Program-made: the position numbers and the translations under genes | Part shown: positions 16,263 to 25,139 of the stretch, piece by piece | Position numbering within the stretch: position 1 is the first letter of the stretch | Layout of the letters: the number at the start of each line of letters is the position of its first letter | Assembly (NCBI RefSeq): GCF_019195455.1 | Contig: NZ_JAIMBW010000001.1 | Span: 992,001 to 1,056,000 of the forward strand | Reading direction: 5' to 3' | Origin: Gymnodinialimonas phycosphaerae | GTDB lineage: Bacteria; Pseudomonadota; Alphaproteobacteria; Rhodobacterales; Rhodobacteraceae | DNA length: 64,000 nt | The notes under the pieces: model-generated | Databases searched by the model: none | What the model was told of the DNA's origin: nothing | The model's input: the letters and a program-made list of their open reading frames with translations, nothing else

Positions 16263-18527
16263 GTGGTGGATGAACCCGCCCGAGGGTTGGGCGATCAGCC
16301 GACAATGCTGGACCGTTTCGGGCGTTTGCGTCAGAGCAAGCGCGTGCGTTCAGGCAGCGCGGTGGCGCTGGTTCTACTTGCGCCGGTTCTGGCCCTGGCG
16401 ACTTTTCTGGCATTCAGCCCGCTTAGCCAGGTGGCCGACAGCACCGTGCGCACGCTCGTGCTGCTGGCGGATTTCGTCTATATCCTTGTGATCATTACCC
16501 TCGTGTTGCGCGAAGTGGCCCGCATCGTCGCCTCCCGGCGGGCGCAATCGGCGGGCTCTCGGCTGCACCTGCGTCTGACGGCGATTTTCGGGGTTGTGGC
16601 GCTGGTGCCGACGGTCGTTGTGGCGGTTCTTGCGGTGCTAAGCGTGAACATGGGGCTGGAGGGTTGGTTCTCGGACCGAGTTTCGACTGCGCTTGGAAAT
16701 TCTGTCGATGCGGCAGTGGCTTACCAGCAAGAGCACCGCGATGATCTGGAGCAGGACGCCCGTGCGCTGGGGGCCTATCTGAACCTCAACCGCCGCGCTG
16801 CGCCGTTCCTGTCGGACGGTGATCTGCGGCAGGTTCTGACGGCGGGTCAAAGCCAGATCCAGCGCGGGCTGCGCGAGGCCTTCGTTATCGATGGCGCGGG
16901 CGAGTTGCGGGCCCGTGGCGCGCGCTCGTACCTCTTTGATTACGACGCCCCCAGCGCGGCGGATCTTGCACGGGCCGCCGAGGGTGAGGTCGTCTTGTCC
17001 GAAGACCGCGCCCAGAACGAATTCCGGGCCCTGTTTCGCCTCGCGGCGTTCCCCGATCGCTATCTCTATGTCTCGCGCGAGGTTGACGGCCAGATCATCG
17101 CGCTTCTCGATGAGACCGAACAGACGGTGCTGCTGTATCGGCAGGTAGAGGCCGACAGGGGGCGGCTGTTGTTCGATTTCGCCCTGCTTTATCTGGGCTT
17201 CGCGACCCTGATGATCCTTGCCGCGATCTGGGCGGGGTTAAGCTTTGGCGAACGCCTGTCGCGCCCGGTGGGGCAGTTGGCGGGCGCGGCGCAGCGCGTT
17301 GGGCAGGGTGATCTGGACGTGCGCGTGCCCGAAGAAACCTCGGACGATGAGATCGCGATGCTGGGGCGGCTGTTCAACCAGATGACACGGCAGTTGAAAG
17401 GCCAGCGCGACACCTTGATCGAGCAGAACGTCGCCACCGAGGAATCTCGTCGGCTGTTCGACAGCGTGCTGTCGTCGGTGACCGCCGGCGTGATCGGGCT
17501 GGAGGAAAGCGGGCGCGTCGATTTCATGAACCGCTCGGCCATACGCCTGTTGTCTTTGGTGGAACAGCGCGACAGCGGCCTGACCATGGAGGCCGCGGTG
17601 CCCGAGTTCGCGCCCTTGTTCGAGAAGCTGACCAGCACGGCGGCGGAAGCGGTTCAGGAAGAGATCAAGTTGACCCGTGGCGGCAAGCAGGAAAGCCTGC
17701 TGGTGCGCATGGCCACGCGGCGCAATCTTGAGGGTGCACTGGAAGGTTACGTGGTGGCCTTTGACGATGTGACGCAATTGGTCAGTGCGCAGCGCCTGGC
17801 GGCCTGGGGCGACGTCGCCCGCCGGATCGCCCATGAAATCAAGAACCCGCTGACCCCGATCCAGCTGTCTGCTGAACGCATAAAGCGCAAGTTCTCAAAG
17901 AAGTTGGAGGGCGAAGATCAAGTATCACTTGAGCAGATGACCGAGGTCATTGTGCGTCAGACCAATGACCTGCGTCGGATCGTGGACGAATTCTCGAAGT
18001 TCGCCCGCATGCCCGAGCCCGAGACCCGTGTCGAGGATGTAGTTCAACTGTTGAACAATGCCGTGATGTTGCAGCGGGCGGGCCAGCCTGACATGCGTTT
18101 TGTCACCGATATCCCGGATCGCGAAGTGCTTGCCGAAGTCGATGCCACGATGATCGGTCAGGCGCTGACAAACTTGTTGAAGAACGGCGGCGAAGCTATT
18201 GAAAGCCTTTATGAAAAAGGCAAGCCCGAGGGTCATGTGCCACAGTTGAAAGTCGATGTGGCGCTGACCGAGGACACCATTCGTATCGACATTTCGGACA
18301 ACGGGATCGGATTGCCTCCGGACCGCGCAAAATTGTTTGAACCCTACGTGACGACCCGCGACAAAGGCACGGGCCTTGGCCTGCCCATCGTCAAGAAGAT
18401 TATTGAGGAGCACGGCGGCACGCTGGAGCTTTTGGATGCTGCGCCGTTCAGCGATGGCGCCCATCCCGGAGCCATGGCCCGCATCACCCTGCCGCGCCTT
18501 CCAGACCCCATTGGAGATGAGACATGA
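16263..18527 (+). CDS. ntrY: Membrane sensor kinase NtrY
   Basis: 754 residues, starting at GTG (16263; GGGG just upstream). Two to three N-terminal membrane helices (about 32-53, 60-80, 100-120), a long periplasmic loop, another helix near 300-320, then HAMP (GERLSRPVGQLAGAAQRVGQGDLDVRV), PAS, H box IAHEIKNPLTPIQLSAERI near residue 523 and the ATPase domain (DNGIGLPPDRAKLFEPYVT; GTGLGLPIVKKI). Partner of NtrX; the pair is linked to nitrogen, redox and cell-envelope control. Follows ntrC after 89 bp; overlaps ntrX by ATGA. Confidence 0.95.
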   Translation: MVDEPARGLGDQPTMLDRFGRLRQSKRVRSGSAVALVLLAPVLALATFLAFSPLSQVADSTVRTLVLLADFVYILVIITLVLREVARIVASRRAQSAGSRLHLRLTAIFGVVALVPTVVVAVLAVLSVNMGLEGWFSDRVSTALGNSVDAAVAYQQEHRDDLEQDARALGAYLNLNRRAAPFLSDGDLRQVLTAGQSQIQRGLREAFVIDGAGELRARGARSYLFDYDAPSAADLARAAEGEVVLSEDRAQNEFRALFRLAAFPDRYLYVSREVDGQIIALLDETEQTVLLYRQVEADRGRLLFDFALLYLGFATLMILAAIWAGLSFGERLSRPVGQLAGAAQRVGQGDLDVRVPEETSDDEIAMLGRLFNQMTRQLKGQRDTLIEQNVATEESRRLFDSVLSSVTAGVIGLEESGRVDFMNRSAIRLLSLVEQRDSGLTMEAAVPEFAPLFEKLTSTAAEAVQEEIKLTRGGKQESLLVRMATRRNLEGALEGYVVAFDDVTQLVSAQRLAAWGDVARRIAHEIKNPLTPIQLSAERIKRKFSKKLEGEDQVSLEQMTEVIVRQTNDLRRIVDEFSKFARMPEPETRVEDVVQLLNNAVMLQRAGQPDMRFVTDIPDREVLAEVDATMIGQALTNLLKNGGEAIESLYEKGKPEGHVPQLKVDVALTEDTIRIDISDNGIGLPPDRAKLFEPYVTTRDKGTGLGLPIVKKIIEEHGGTLELLDAAPFSDGAHPGAMARITLPRLPDPIGDET

Positions 18528-19921
18528 GCGATATTCTGGTCGTAGATGATGAGCGTGATATCCGTGAATTGATCTGTGATATCTTGCAGGACGAAGGCTT
18601 CACGACCCGCATGGCCGGCAACTCGGACGAGGCGATGGCCGAGTTGAACAAGAGCGAACCGGGGCTGATGATCCTCGATATCTGGCTGAAAGATTCCAAC
18701 ATGGACGGGATCGATATCCTGGGCCATGTGAAGCGCGACAACCCGGAAGTGCCGGTGGTGATCATCTCGGGTCACGGCAATGTCGAAATCGCTGTCGCGG
18801 CGATCAAACAGGGCGCCTATGACTTCATCGAGAAGCCCTTCAACATCGACCAGCTGATGGTCGTGATCAAACGCGCGATGGAAACCTCGCGCCTGCGCCG
18901 CGAGAACGTGTCGCTGCGTCGCCAGGATACGCGTAGCGCCGAAATGGTGGGCAGTTCCTCGGCGTTTCGGACGTTGAAAAACCAGCTTGACAAGGTGACC
19001 AAGTCGAACGGCCGTGTGATGCTGACCGGGGGCGCAGGCACCGGGAAGGAAGTCGCCGCGCGCTACATTCATGCCGAAAGCAACCGCGCCGATGCGCCGT
19101 TTGTCACCGTCTCCAGTGCTTCGATCCAGCCCGATCACATGGAAGAGGTCCTGTTTGGCCGCGAAAGCCAGCAGCGCGGGGTCGAGCAGGGGTTGCTTGA
19201 ACAGGCCCACGGCGGGGTGATCTATTTCGATGAAGTCGCCGATATGCCGCTGGCCACGCAGGCCAAGATCCTGCGGGTGCTGGTGGACCAAAGCTTCACC
19301 CGCGTGGGCGGTACAGCCAAGGTGCGGGTCGATCTGCGGGTGATTTCCTCGACCACCAAGGACTTGAGCGTGGAGATCGCCGAGGGCCGTTTTCGCGAGG
19401 AACTCTATCACCGTCTTAATGTCGTCCCCGTCGAAGTACCATCTCTGGAGGACCGCCGCGAGGATGTGCCGGAACTGGCGCGCCACTTCATTGATCAGTT
19501 CAACCGCGAGCAAGGGATGGCCGTGCGGGAGTTGGGTGAAGACGCGGCGGCAATGCTTCAAACGATGTCCTGGCCCGGCAATGTGCGGCAGCTCAAGAAC
19601 GTGATCGAGCGGGTGATGATCCTGGGTGACGGCACCGGCCCGATCGAGGCCCGCGATCTGCCGGGGCAGGTGGAGGCGCCGACCTCGGACGAGGATATGG
19701 CGCTGTCGGCGTCGCTGACGACCCTGCCGCTGCGCGAGGCGCGGGAGCTGTTCGAGAGGCAGTACCTGATGGCCCAGATCAACCGCTTCGGGGGCAATAT
19801 TTCGCGCACGGCGAGCTTCGTCGGGATGGAACGCTCGGCGCTGCATAGGAAACTGAAATCGCTGGGGGTGGTGACGACCTCGAAGGCCGGCACGCGGGTG
19901 GCTCAGGTGAGTGAGGGGTAG
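18524..19921 (+). CDS. ntrX: Response regulator NtrX, lacking the GAFTGA loop
   Basis: 465 residues. Receiver domain with Asp52 (LMILDIWLKDS), AAA+ domain (GGAGTGKEVAARYIH; GGVIYFDEVADMPLATQAKILRVL) and a Fis-type helix-turn-helix at the end (GNISRTASFVGMERSALHRKL). The loop that contacts sigma-54 is replaced by EEVLFGRESQQRGVEQGLLEQAHGG, so direct sigma-54 activation is unlikely, as known for related NtrX proteins. ATG overlaps the ntrY stop. A perfect 24-bp palindrome covers its stop codon. Confidence 0.95.
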   Translation: MSDILVVDDERDIRELICDILQDEGFTTRMAGNSDEAMAELNKSEPGLMILDIWLKDSNMDGIDILGHVKRDNPEVPVVIISGHGNVEIAVAAIKQGAYDFIEKPFNIDQLMVVIKRAMETSRLRRENVSLRRQDTRSAEMVGSSSAFRTLKNQLDKVTKSNGRVMLTGGAGTGKEVAARYIHAESNRADAPFVTVSSASIQPDHMEEVLFGRESQQRGVEQGLLEQAHGGVIYFDEVADMPLATQAKILRVLVDQSFTRVGGTAKVRVDLRVISSTTKDLSVEIAEGRFREELYHRLNVVPVEVPSLEDRREDVPELARHFIDQFNREQGMAVRELGEDAAAMLQTMSWPGNVRQLKNVIERVMILGDGTGPIEARDLPGQVEAPTSDEDMALSASLTTLPLREARELFERQYLMAQINRFGGNISRTASFVGMERSALHRKLKSLGVVTTSKAGTRVAQVSEG

Positions 19922-19943
19922 GGTGCTCAAGCTTGAGCACCCT
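19920..19943. other. Perfect 24-bp palindrome over the ntrX stop codon
   Basis: Bases 19920-19931 are the exact inverse complement of 19932-19943 (centre AAGCTT). The last two bases of the ntrX stop codon are part of it. No T-run follows, so a standard rho-independent terminator is not formed; it may be a DNA-binding site, an RNA-processing hairpin or a rho-assisted end. Confidence 0.6.
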
Positions 19944-20478
19944 GGTTAAAGCATTGACAACGAAACATAATCCTATTTTCGTTTACGTCTTTTTAACCCT
20001 TTTCAGACCGCTCTGACCGCTCCGACAAGGCGGCGTCATATGCGCCTTTTCGCCTTGGGATATTCGCGATGAGGTGGTGGGGTCTTGATTGCCTTGGGCG
20101 ATTTGCGCGTCGAGGTGCGGTAGCCGTGTATTGCGCGCAGTCTCAGGACCCCGATGAGGCTGAGGCCTGCACCAACCCGCTACGCCAAAGCAGTTGGCTT
20201 GGGCTGGGGCGCCGCCATCCTTCAGAGCCTGCAAGACTGCGATCAGCCCATCAATCATATGCACCCCCTCACAAACGCCCACCACCAGCGCCGGCCAAAC
20301 GCGCCACGGAACGGGCGATACACGACGCTCCCCCCTTCATCTTGCCAAATACAACTCAATCCCACCGGCGCCTCCAGGCCCCAAAGGCAGCCGATAAGGC
20401 GCAGGCCCCGACATTGACGCCGCCCCCCCAAGCTGCCAACAGTTTCCCCCAGACAGGTCCTCACGGGAAAAGCCCCAC
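19944..20478. other. 535-bp region between ntrX and trkA without a supported gene
   Basis: AT-rich start (19944-20000, containing TTGACA at 19955 but no matching -10), then GC-rich sequence. The minus strand has a 100-codon open frame (19983-20285), but its composition and lack of a ribosome site do not support a protein. At 20326-20361 lies a 36-bp element that recurs at 47227-47262. The trkA promoter is expected here; an unrecognised small RNA is possible. Confidence 0.5.
20326..20361 (+). repeat. 36-bp element shared with the rpsB upstream region (copy A)
   Basis: 31 of 36 bases match 47227-47262; the core CTTCATCTTGC and ACAACTCA are identical. It lies 118 bp before trkA, and the other copy lies 176 bp before rpsB, in the same orientation relative to those genes. 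Confidence 0.5.
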
Positions 20479-21855
20479 ATGAAGGTCATTATCTGCGGCG
20501 CGGGTCAGGTTGGCTGGCAAATCGCGCGGCATCTTTCATCGGAAAACAACGACGTCACAGTCGTCGACAACAACGCCGACCTGGTGCGCCGTGCGACGGA
20601 TACGCTGGACGTGCAGGGCCTGACGGGCTTTGCCAGTCACCCCGATGTGCTGGATCGTGCGGGCGCGCGGGATGCGGATATGGTGATTGCGGCGACCTTC
20701 TCGGACGAGGTGAACATGGTCACCTGTCAGGTGGCGCATTCCGTGTTCTCGGTCCCGCGCAAGATCGCGCGCCTGAGGGCGCAGAGCTATCTGGATGCGA
20801 TCTATTCGGACCTCTACCGCCGCGATCACCTGCCGATCGACGTGGTGATCTCGCCCGAGAAAGAGGTGGCAGAAGCGGTGTTGAACCGGATCGCCTCGCC
20901 GTCCACTTTCGATACCGAAAGCTTCCTTGGCGGGGCGACGCAGCTGTTGGGCATCGCGCTGGACGCCGATTGTCCGGTGCTCGACACGCCCCTGAAGCAA
21001 TTGTCCGAGCTGTTCTCGACCCTGCGTGCCATCGTCGTCGGCATCCGTCGGGAGGGCACGCTTTTTGCGCCCGAGCCCGGCGACCAGATGTTTGCGGGCG
21101 ATCAGATCTACGTCTTCACCCATACCGATGACGTGGCGCGCGCGCTGGAGATCTTCGGCAAGACCCGCGCGCTGCCCGAGAGGGTCCTGATCATTGGCGG
21201 CGGCAACGTCGGCCTGGCCGTGGCGGCCAAGCTGGAGAAATCCGCCACGCGGATGCGGACACGGGTGATCGAGGCCAATCGCGCAAGGGCCGAACGGGCG
21301 GCGGACGCGCTGGAACGGACGATCGTGCTGCACGGTGACGGCCTTGACATGGATCTGCTGCGCGAGGCAGGGGTCGAGCGGGCCGATGTGGTGCTGTGCC
21401 TGACGGATGACGACAAGACCAACATGCTGGCCTCTGTGCGCGCCAAATCGGCGGGGGCGAAGATGGCGATCAGCCTGGTGAATGACCCCACGCTGGTGCC
21501 GTTGATGACGCCCTTGGGGATCGACGCCTATGTGAACCCGCGCTCCACCACGGTATCCTCGATTCTGCGCCACATCCGCCACGGGCGCGTGCGCGGTGTC
21601 TATTCCATCGGCGATGCCGAGGCCGAGATCATCGAGGCGCAGGTGCTGTCGACCTCCCCGATTTCCGGCAAGGCGATCCGCGACATCGACTTCCCCGAAG
21701 GCGCGTTGGTGGGCGCGGTGCAGCGCGGCAAGAAGGTGTTCCGGCCGACTGGCGCCACGCGGATCGAGGAAGGCGACGCCGTTGTCATCTTTGCGATGGC
21801 CTCTGATGTGCCTGCGGTCGAGACATTGCTGCAAGTCTCCATCGACTTCTTCTGA
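20479..21855 (+). CDS. trkA: Trk system potassium uptake regulatory protein TrkA
   Basis: 458 residues. Peripheral NAD(H)-binding regulator of the TrkH potassium channel. Two repeats of Rossmann RCK plus C-terminal domain: MKVIICGAGQVGWQIARHL at the start and RVLIIGGGNVGLAVAAKLE near residue 235. trkH begins 12 bp after its stop, so they form an operon. Confidence 0.95.
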   Translation: MKVIICGAGQVGWQIARHLSSENNDVTVVDNNADLVRRATDTLDVQGLTGFASHPDVLDRAGARDADMVIAATFSDEVNMVTCQVAHSVFSVPRKIARLRAQSYLDAIYSDLYRRDHLPIDVVISPEKEVAEAVLNRIASPSTFDTESFLGGATQLLGIALDADCPVLDTPLKQLSELFSTLRAIVVGIRREGTLFAPEPGDQMFAGDQIYVFTHTDDVARALEIFGKTRALPERVLIIGGGNVGLAVAAKLEKSATRMRTRVIEANRARAERAADALERTIVLHGDGLDMDLLREAGVERADVVLCLTDDDKTNMLASVRAKSAGAKMAISLVNDPTLVPLMTPLGIDAYVNPRSTTVSSILRHIRHGRVRGVYSIGDAEAEIIEAQVLSTSPISGKAIRDIDFPEGALVGAVQRGKKVFRPTGATRIEEGDAVVIFAMASDVPAVETLLQVSIDFF

Positions 21856-21867
21856 TAGACCTGCGCG

Positions 21868-23385
21868 ATGGCCGCCTATTTCCGAAATCTTCCGTTTTTC
21901 GCGATCCTGATCTTCGCGGCGGGTGTGGCGATGCTGCTGCCTGCCGCTGTCGCCACGGCGACGCAGGATTACCGCACGGGGCGCGTGTTTCTTTACGCGG
22001 GATTGATGGTGTTGATGGCGGCGACCCTTCTGGGGTTCGCCTGCCAGACGCCGCGCCGTCCCCCATCCGAGCGGAGCCATCTGGCGTCGCTGTTTCTGGC
22101 CTACCTCTGGCTGCCCCTGATCCTTGCCCTGCCGATGGAGCAGGTGGTGGGCAACACGCGCTTCATCAACGTCTATTTCGACATGGTCTCGGCCCTGACG
22201 ACGACCGGGGCGCAGGTCTTCGACCCGGCCCGCCTTGCGCCAGCGGTGCATCTGTGGCGCGGTTTGGTGGGCTGGTGCGGCGGTCTGCTGATCTGGATCA
22301 CGGCCTTCGCGGTTCTGGCGCCGCTGAACCTTGGCGGCTACGAGGTGACGTCCGAGGCCACGGTGCAGGGCCAGATCGTCAACGCCCGCGGACAGATGCG
22401 CGCGGCGGGCGCGTCCGAGCGGTTGCGCAAACATGCGCTGCGGCTGACGCCGATCTACGCGGGTCTTACGGCCGCGCTGGCCATTGCGCTGACGGCAAGC
22501 GGCGAAGCCCCGCTGGTGGCCGCGGTCCACGCGATGTCAACGCTGGCGACCTCGGGGATCAGCCCGCTTGGCGGTTTGCAGGGAAGTCCCACGGGCCTGA
22601 TCGGAGAGGCGCTGATTTTCGTCTTTTTCCTCTTCGCCCTGTCCCGGCGCACCTATTCCAGCGGGATTGGCCGAGAGTTGCGCGAACGCCTGACCAAGGA
22701 CCGCGAAATCCGGCTGGCGTTGTTCGCGGGCATCGTCTTGCCGACGTTGCTGTTCGCCCGCCACTGGGTTGGCGCGCTGGAGGTTGATGAGTTGTCGGAC
22801 GCGGGCGCGGCACTGTCGGCGCTATGGGGCTCGGTCTTCACGGTCATCTCGTTCCTGACGACCACGGGCTTTGTCAGCGATGCCTGGGGCGACGCACGGG
22901 CGTGGTCCGGCTTGCAGACGCCGGGGCTTTTGCTGGTGGGCCTTGTGCTGATGGGCGGGGGCGTTGCGACGACGGCGGGGGGCGTGAAATTGCTGCGGGT
23001 CTATGCGCTTTACAAACATGGCGTGCGGGAAATGGGCAAGCTGATCTATCCCAATTCCGTGGCCGGGGCAGGACGCCTGGGCCGCCGCATCCGGCGCGAG
23101 GGTGCCTATATCGCCTGGGTCGTCTTCATGCTGCTGGTGCTGTCGATTGCTGCCGTGATGGTGGCGCTTGCGTCCACTGGCCTCGATTTCGAGGACGCCA
23201 CGATTCTGGCGATCGCGACGCTGACCACCACCGGGCCCCTGGCCTCGGTCGCGGGGGCCACACCCATCGATTACTTCATGCTGTCGGACGCGGCAAAGCT
23301 GATCTGTGCGGGGGCAATGATCGTGGGCCGGATCGAGACGCTGGTGATGATTGCCCTGCTCAACCCCGGCTTCTGGCGCGATTGA
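21868..23385 (+). CDS. trkH: Trk potassium uptake protein TrkH
   Basis: 505 residues, integral inner-membrane potassium channel. Four selectivity-filter-like loops are visible in order: SALTTTGAQ, STLATSGISP, SFLTTTGFVSD and ATLTTTGPLAS, as expected for the four M1-P-M2 repeats. Partner of the adjacent TrkA. The hfq gene follows after 116 bp. Confidence 0.93.
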   Translation: MAAYFRNLPFFAILIFAAGVAMLLPAAVATATQDYRTGRVFLYAGLMVLMAATLLGFACQTPRRPPSERSHLASLFLAYLWLPLILALPMEQVVGNTRFINVYFDMVSALTTTGAQVFDPARLAPAVHLWRGLVGWCGGLLIWITAFAVLAPLNLGGYEVTSEATVQGQIVNARGQMRAAGASERLRKHALRLTPIYAGLTAALAIALTASGEAPLVAAVHAMSTLATSGISPLGGLQGSPTGLIGEALIFVFFLFALSRRTYSSGIGRELRERLTKDREIRLALFAGIVLPTLLFARHWVGALEVDELSDAGAALSALWGSVFTVISFLTTTGFVSDAWGDARAWSGLQTPGLLLVGLVLMGGGVATTAGGVKLLRVYALYKHGVREMGKLIYPNSVAGAGRLGRRIRREGAYIAWVVFMLLVLSIAAVMVALASTGLDFEDATILAIATLTTTGPLASVAGATPIDYFMLSDAAKLICAGAMIVGRIETLVMIALLNPGFWRD

Positions 23386-23501
23386 CGCAGAGGTAAGGGG
23401 CAGGGGGTGGAAATTCCCGAGAATCGCAGACATAGTGCAAAGGTACGAAATACAACCGGACACAATTCCGGATCAAAAAACACCAACAGGGCGTAGTATA
23501 A

Positions 23502-23735
23502 ATGGCCGAAAATAAACAAAACTTGCAGGACGCGTTCCTGAACCATGTCCGCAAGACCAAGGTTCCGGTGACGATTTTCCTGATCAACGGCGTGAAGCTG
23601 CAAGGCGTCATCACGTGGTTTGACAACTTCTGTGTTTTGCTGCGCCGCGATGGCCAGTCGCAGCTTGTGTACAAGCACGCGATTTCCACCGTGATGCCGG
23701 CACAACCCATCAGCCTCTATGACGGGGAAGAGTGA
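23502..23735 (+). CDS. hfq: RNA chaperone Hfq
   Basis: 77 residues, the short alphaproteobacterial form. Sm1 motif ([24 protein letters not shown]) and Sm2 motif ([12 protein letters not shown]) are complete. It pairs small RNAs with mRNAs and affects nif and stress control in this group. The stop overlaps the GTG start of hflX. A small inverted repeat (CCGGA...TCCGG, 23456-23471) precedes it. Confidence 0.97.
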   Translation: MAENKQNLQDAFLNHVRKTKVPVTIFLINGVKLQGVITWFDNFCVLLRRDGQSQLVYKHAISTVMPAQPISLYDGEE

Positions 23736-25039
23736 GCGCCGATCCGCGCGACTCTGACGGGGGGGAAGAGGGCCTTGAAAAAGGCCCAATGCGGGCGCTT
23801 GTCCTGCATCCAGACATCAAGTCCGACCGCACCCGCCGCGCGCCCGAGTTCGCGCTGGATGAAGCCGTTGCCCTGGCTGCGGCACTTCCTGACCTAGAGG
23901 TCGTGGATGCCCAAAGCGTGCGCCTGCCGCGCGCACAACCGGGCCTGCTGTTCGGCAAGGGCAAGATCAATGAGCTCCATGATCTGGTGGAGGCGCTGGA
24001 CATCGGCCTTGTGCTGATCGACGGCCCCGTGACGCCCGTGCAGCAGCGCAACCTGGAAAAGGAATGGGGCTGCAAGGTGCTGGATCGCACCGGGTTGATC
24101 CTTGAGATCTTTGCCGACCGCGCGGCGACACGCGAAGGTGTGTTGCAGGTGGAACTGGCGGCGCTGTCGTATCAGCGCACGCGGCTGGTCCGGGCCTGGA
24201 CGCACCTGGAACGTCAGCGCGGCGGGCTTGGCTTTGTGGGCGGCCCGGGCGAGACCCAGATCGAGGCAGACAGGCGGGCCATTGACGAGGCCGTCACACG
24301 GATCAAGCGGCAACTGGCCAAGGTGGTGAAAACCCGCGCGCTGCATCGGTCCGCGCGGGCCAAGGTGCCCTATCCGATCGTGGCGCTGGTGGGCTACACC
24401 AACGCCGGAAAATCCACGCTTTTCAATCGCTTGACCGGTGCGGATGTGATGGCCAAGGACATGCTTTTCGCCACACTTGATCCCACTATGCGCTCGGTCA
24501 CGCTGCCTGACGGCACCGATGTGATCCTGTCCGACACGGTGGGTTTCATCAGCGATCTGCCGACACAGTTGGTGGCGGCGTTCCGCGCCACGCTGGAAGA
24601 GGTGCTGGATGCCGATCTGATCGTGCATGTGCGCGATATCAGCCATCCTCAGACGGCCGAGCAGGCCGAGGATGTGCATAAGATCCTGGCCGATCTGGGC
24701 GTCGGAGAGCAATCGGCGCAGCTGGAGGTCTGGAACAAGCTGGACCTTCTGGATCCCGATGCCCAGGCCGCGCGGCAAGTGGAGGCGGATCGCAACGAGG
24801 CGATCTTCGCAATCTCGGCCCTGACCGGCGAGGGCATCGACGAGATGCTGACCGCCATTTCTCAATCCCTGTCACCGCCGCGCACCGAGACGGTGCTGGA
24901 GTTGCCCCACCACGAGGGCCGCAAACGGGCGTGGCTGTTCGAGCAGGGGCTGGTGGAGGCGGAAGAGACGGGCCAGGACGTCACCCGCCTGACTGTGCGC
25001 TGGACCGCGCGCCAACAAAAGGCGTTTCGCGCGCTTTAG
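23732..25039 (+). CDS. hflX: Ribosome-associated GTPase HflX
   Basis: 435 residues. N-terminal HflX domain with the Gly-rich linker [19 protein letters not shown] near residue 165, then the G domain: [15 protein letters not shown] (G1), [10 protein letters not shown] (G3), NKLDLLD (G4). Splits stalled 70S ribosomes under stress. GTG start overlapping the hfq stop (GTGA, 23732-23735), the usual hfq-hflX coupling. Confidence 0.95.
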   Translation: MSADPRDSDGGEEGLEKGPMRALVLHPDIKSDRTRRAPEFALDEAVALAAALPDLEVVDAQSVRLPRAQPGLLFGKGKINELHDLVEALDIGLVLIDGPVTPVQQRNLEKEWGCKVLDRTGLILEIFADRAATREGVLQVELAALSYQRTRLVRAWTHLERQRGGLGFVGGPGETQIEADRRAIDEAVTRIKRQLAKVVKTRALHRSARAKVPYPIVALVGYTNAGKSTLFNRLTGADVMAKDMLFATLDPTMRSVTLPDGTDVILSDTVGFISDLPTQLVAAFRATLEEVLDADLIVHVRDISHPQTAEQAEDVHKILADLGVGEQSAQLEVWNKLDLLDPDAQAARQVEADRNEAIFAISALTGEGIDEMLTAISQSLSPPRTETVLELPHHEGRKRAWLFEQGLVEAEETGQDVTRLTVRWTARQQKAFRAL

Positions 25040-25040
25040 C

Positions 25041-25057
25041 CTGCGCGCCGCGCGCAG
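25041..25057. other. GC hairpin after hflX
   Basis: CTGCGCG and CGCGCAG arms (25041-25047, 25051-25057) with a 3-base loop directly after the stop codon. No T-run, so it is only a possible terminator. Confidence 0.4.
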
Positions 25058-25139
25058 TGGGTCGGCCTACACGCTCCGTTAATGAAATTGCGTCATGACT
25101 GTCTCCCAACGTGCTCAGGCCGCCAAGGAGAGATCATTC

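Noticed and set aside
18344..19930. 528-codon minus-strand frame over ntrX
   Set aside because: Shadow of ntrX, which has complete receiver and AAA+ motifs.
19955..19985. TTGACA as a -35 box for trkA
   Set aside because: No -10 at 16-18 bp and more than 500 bp from trkA.
19983..20285. 100-codon minus-strand frame in the ntrX-trkA gap
   Set aside because: No ribosome site, no recognisable family, unusual composition.
20536..22530. 664-codon minus-strand frame over trkA and trkH
   Set aside because: Antisense to two well-supported genes; no domain or signal peptide recognisable.
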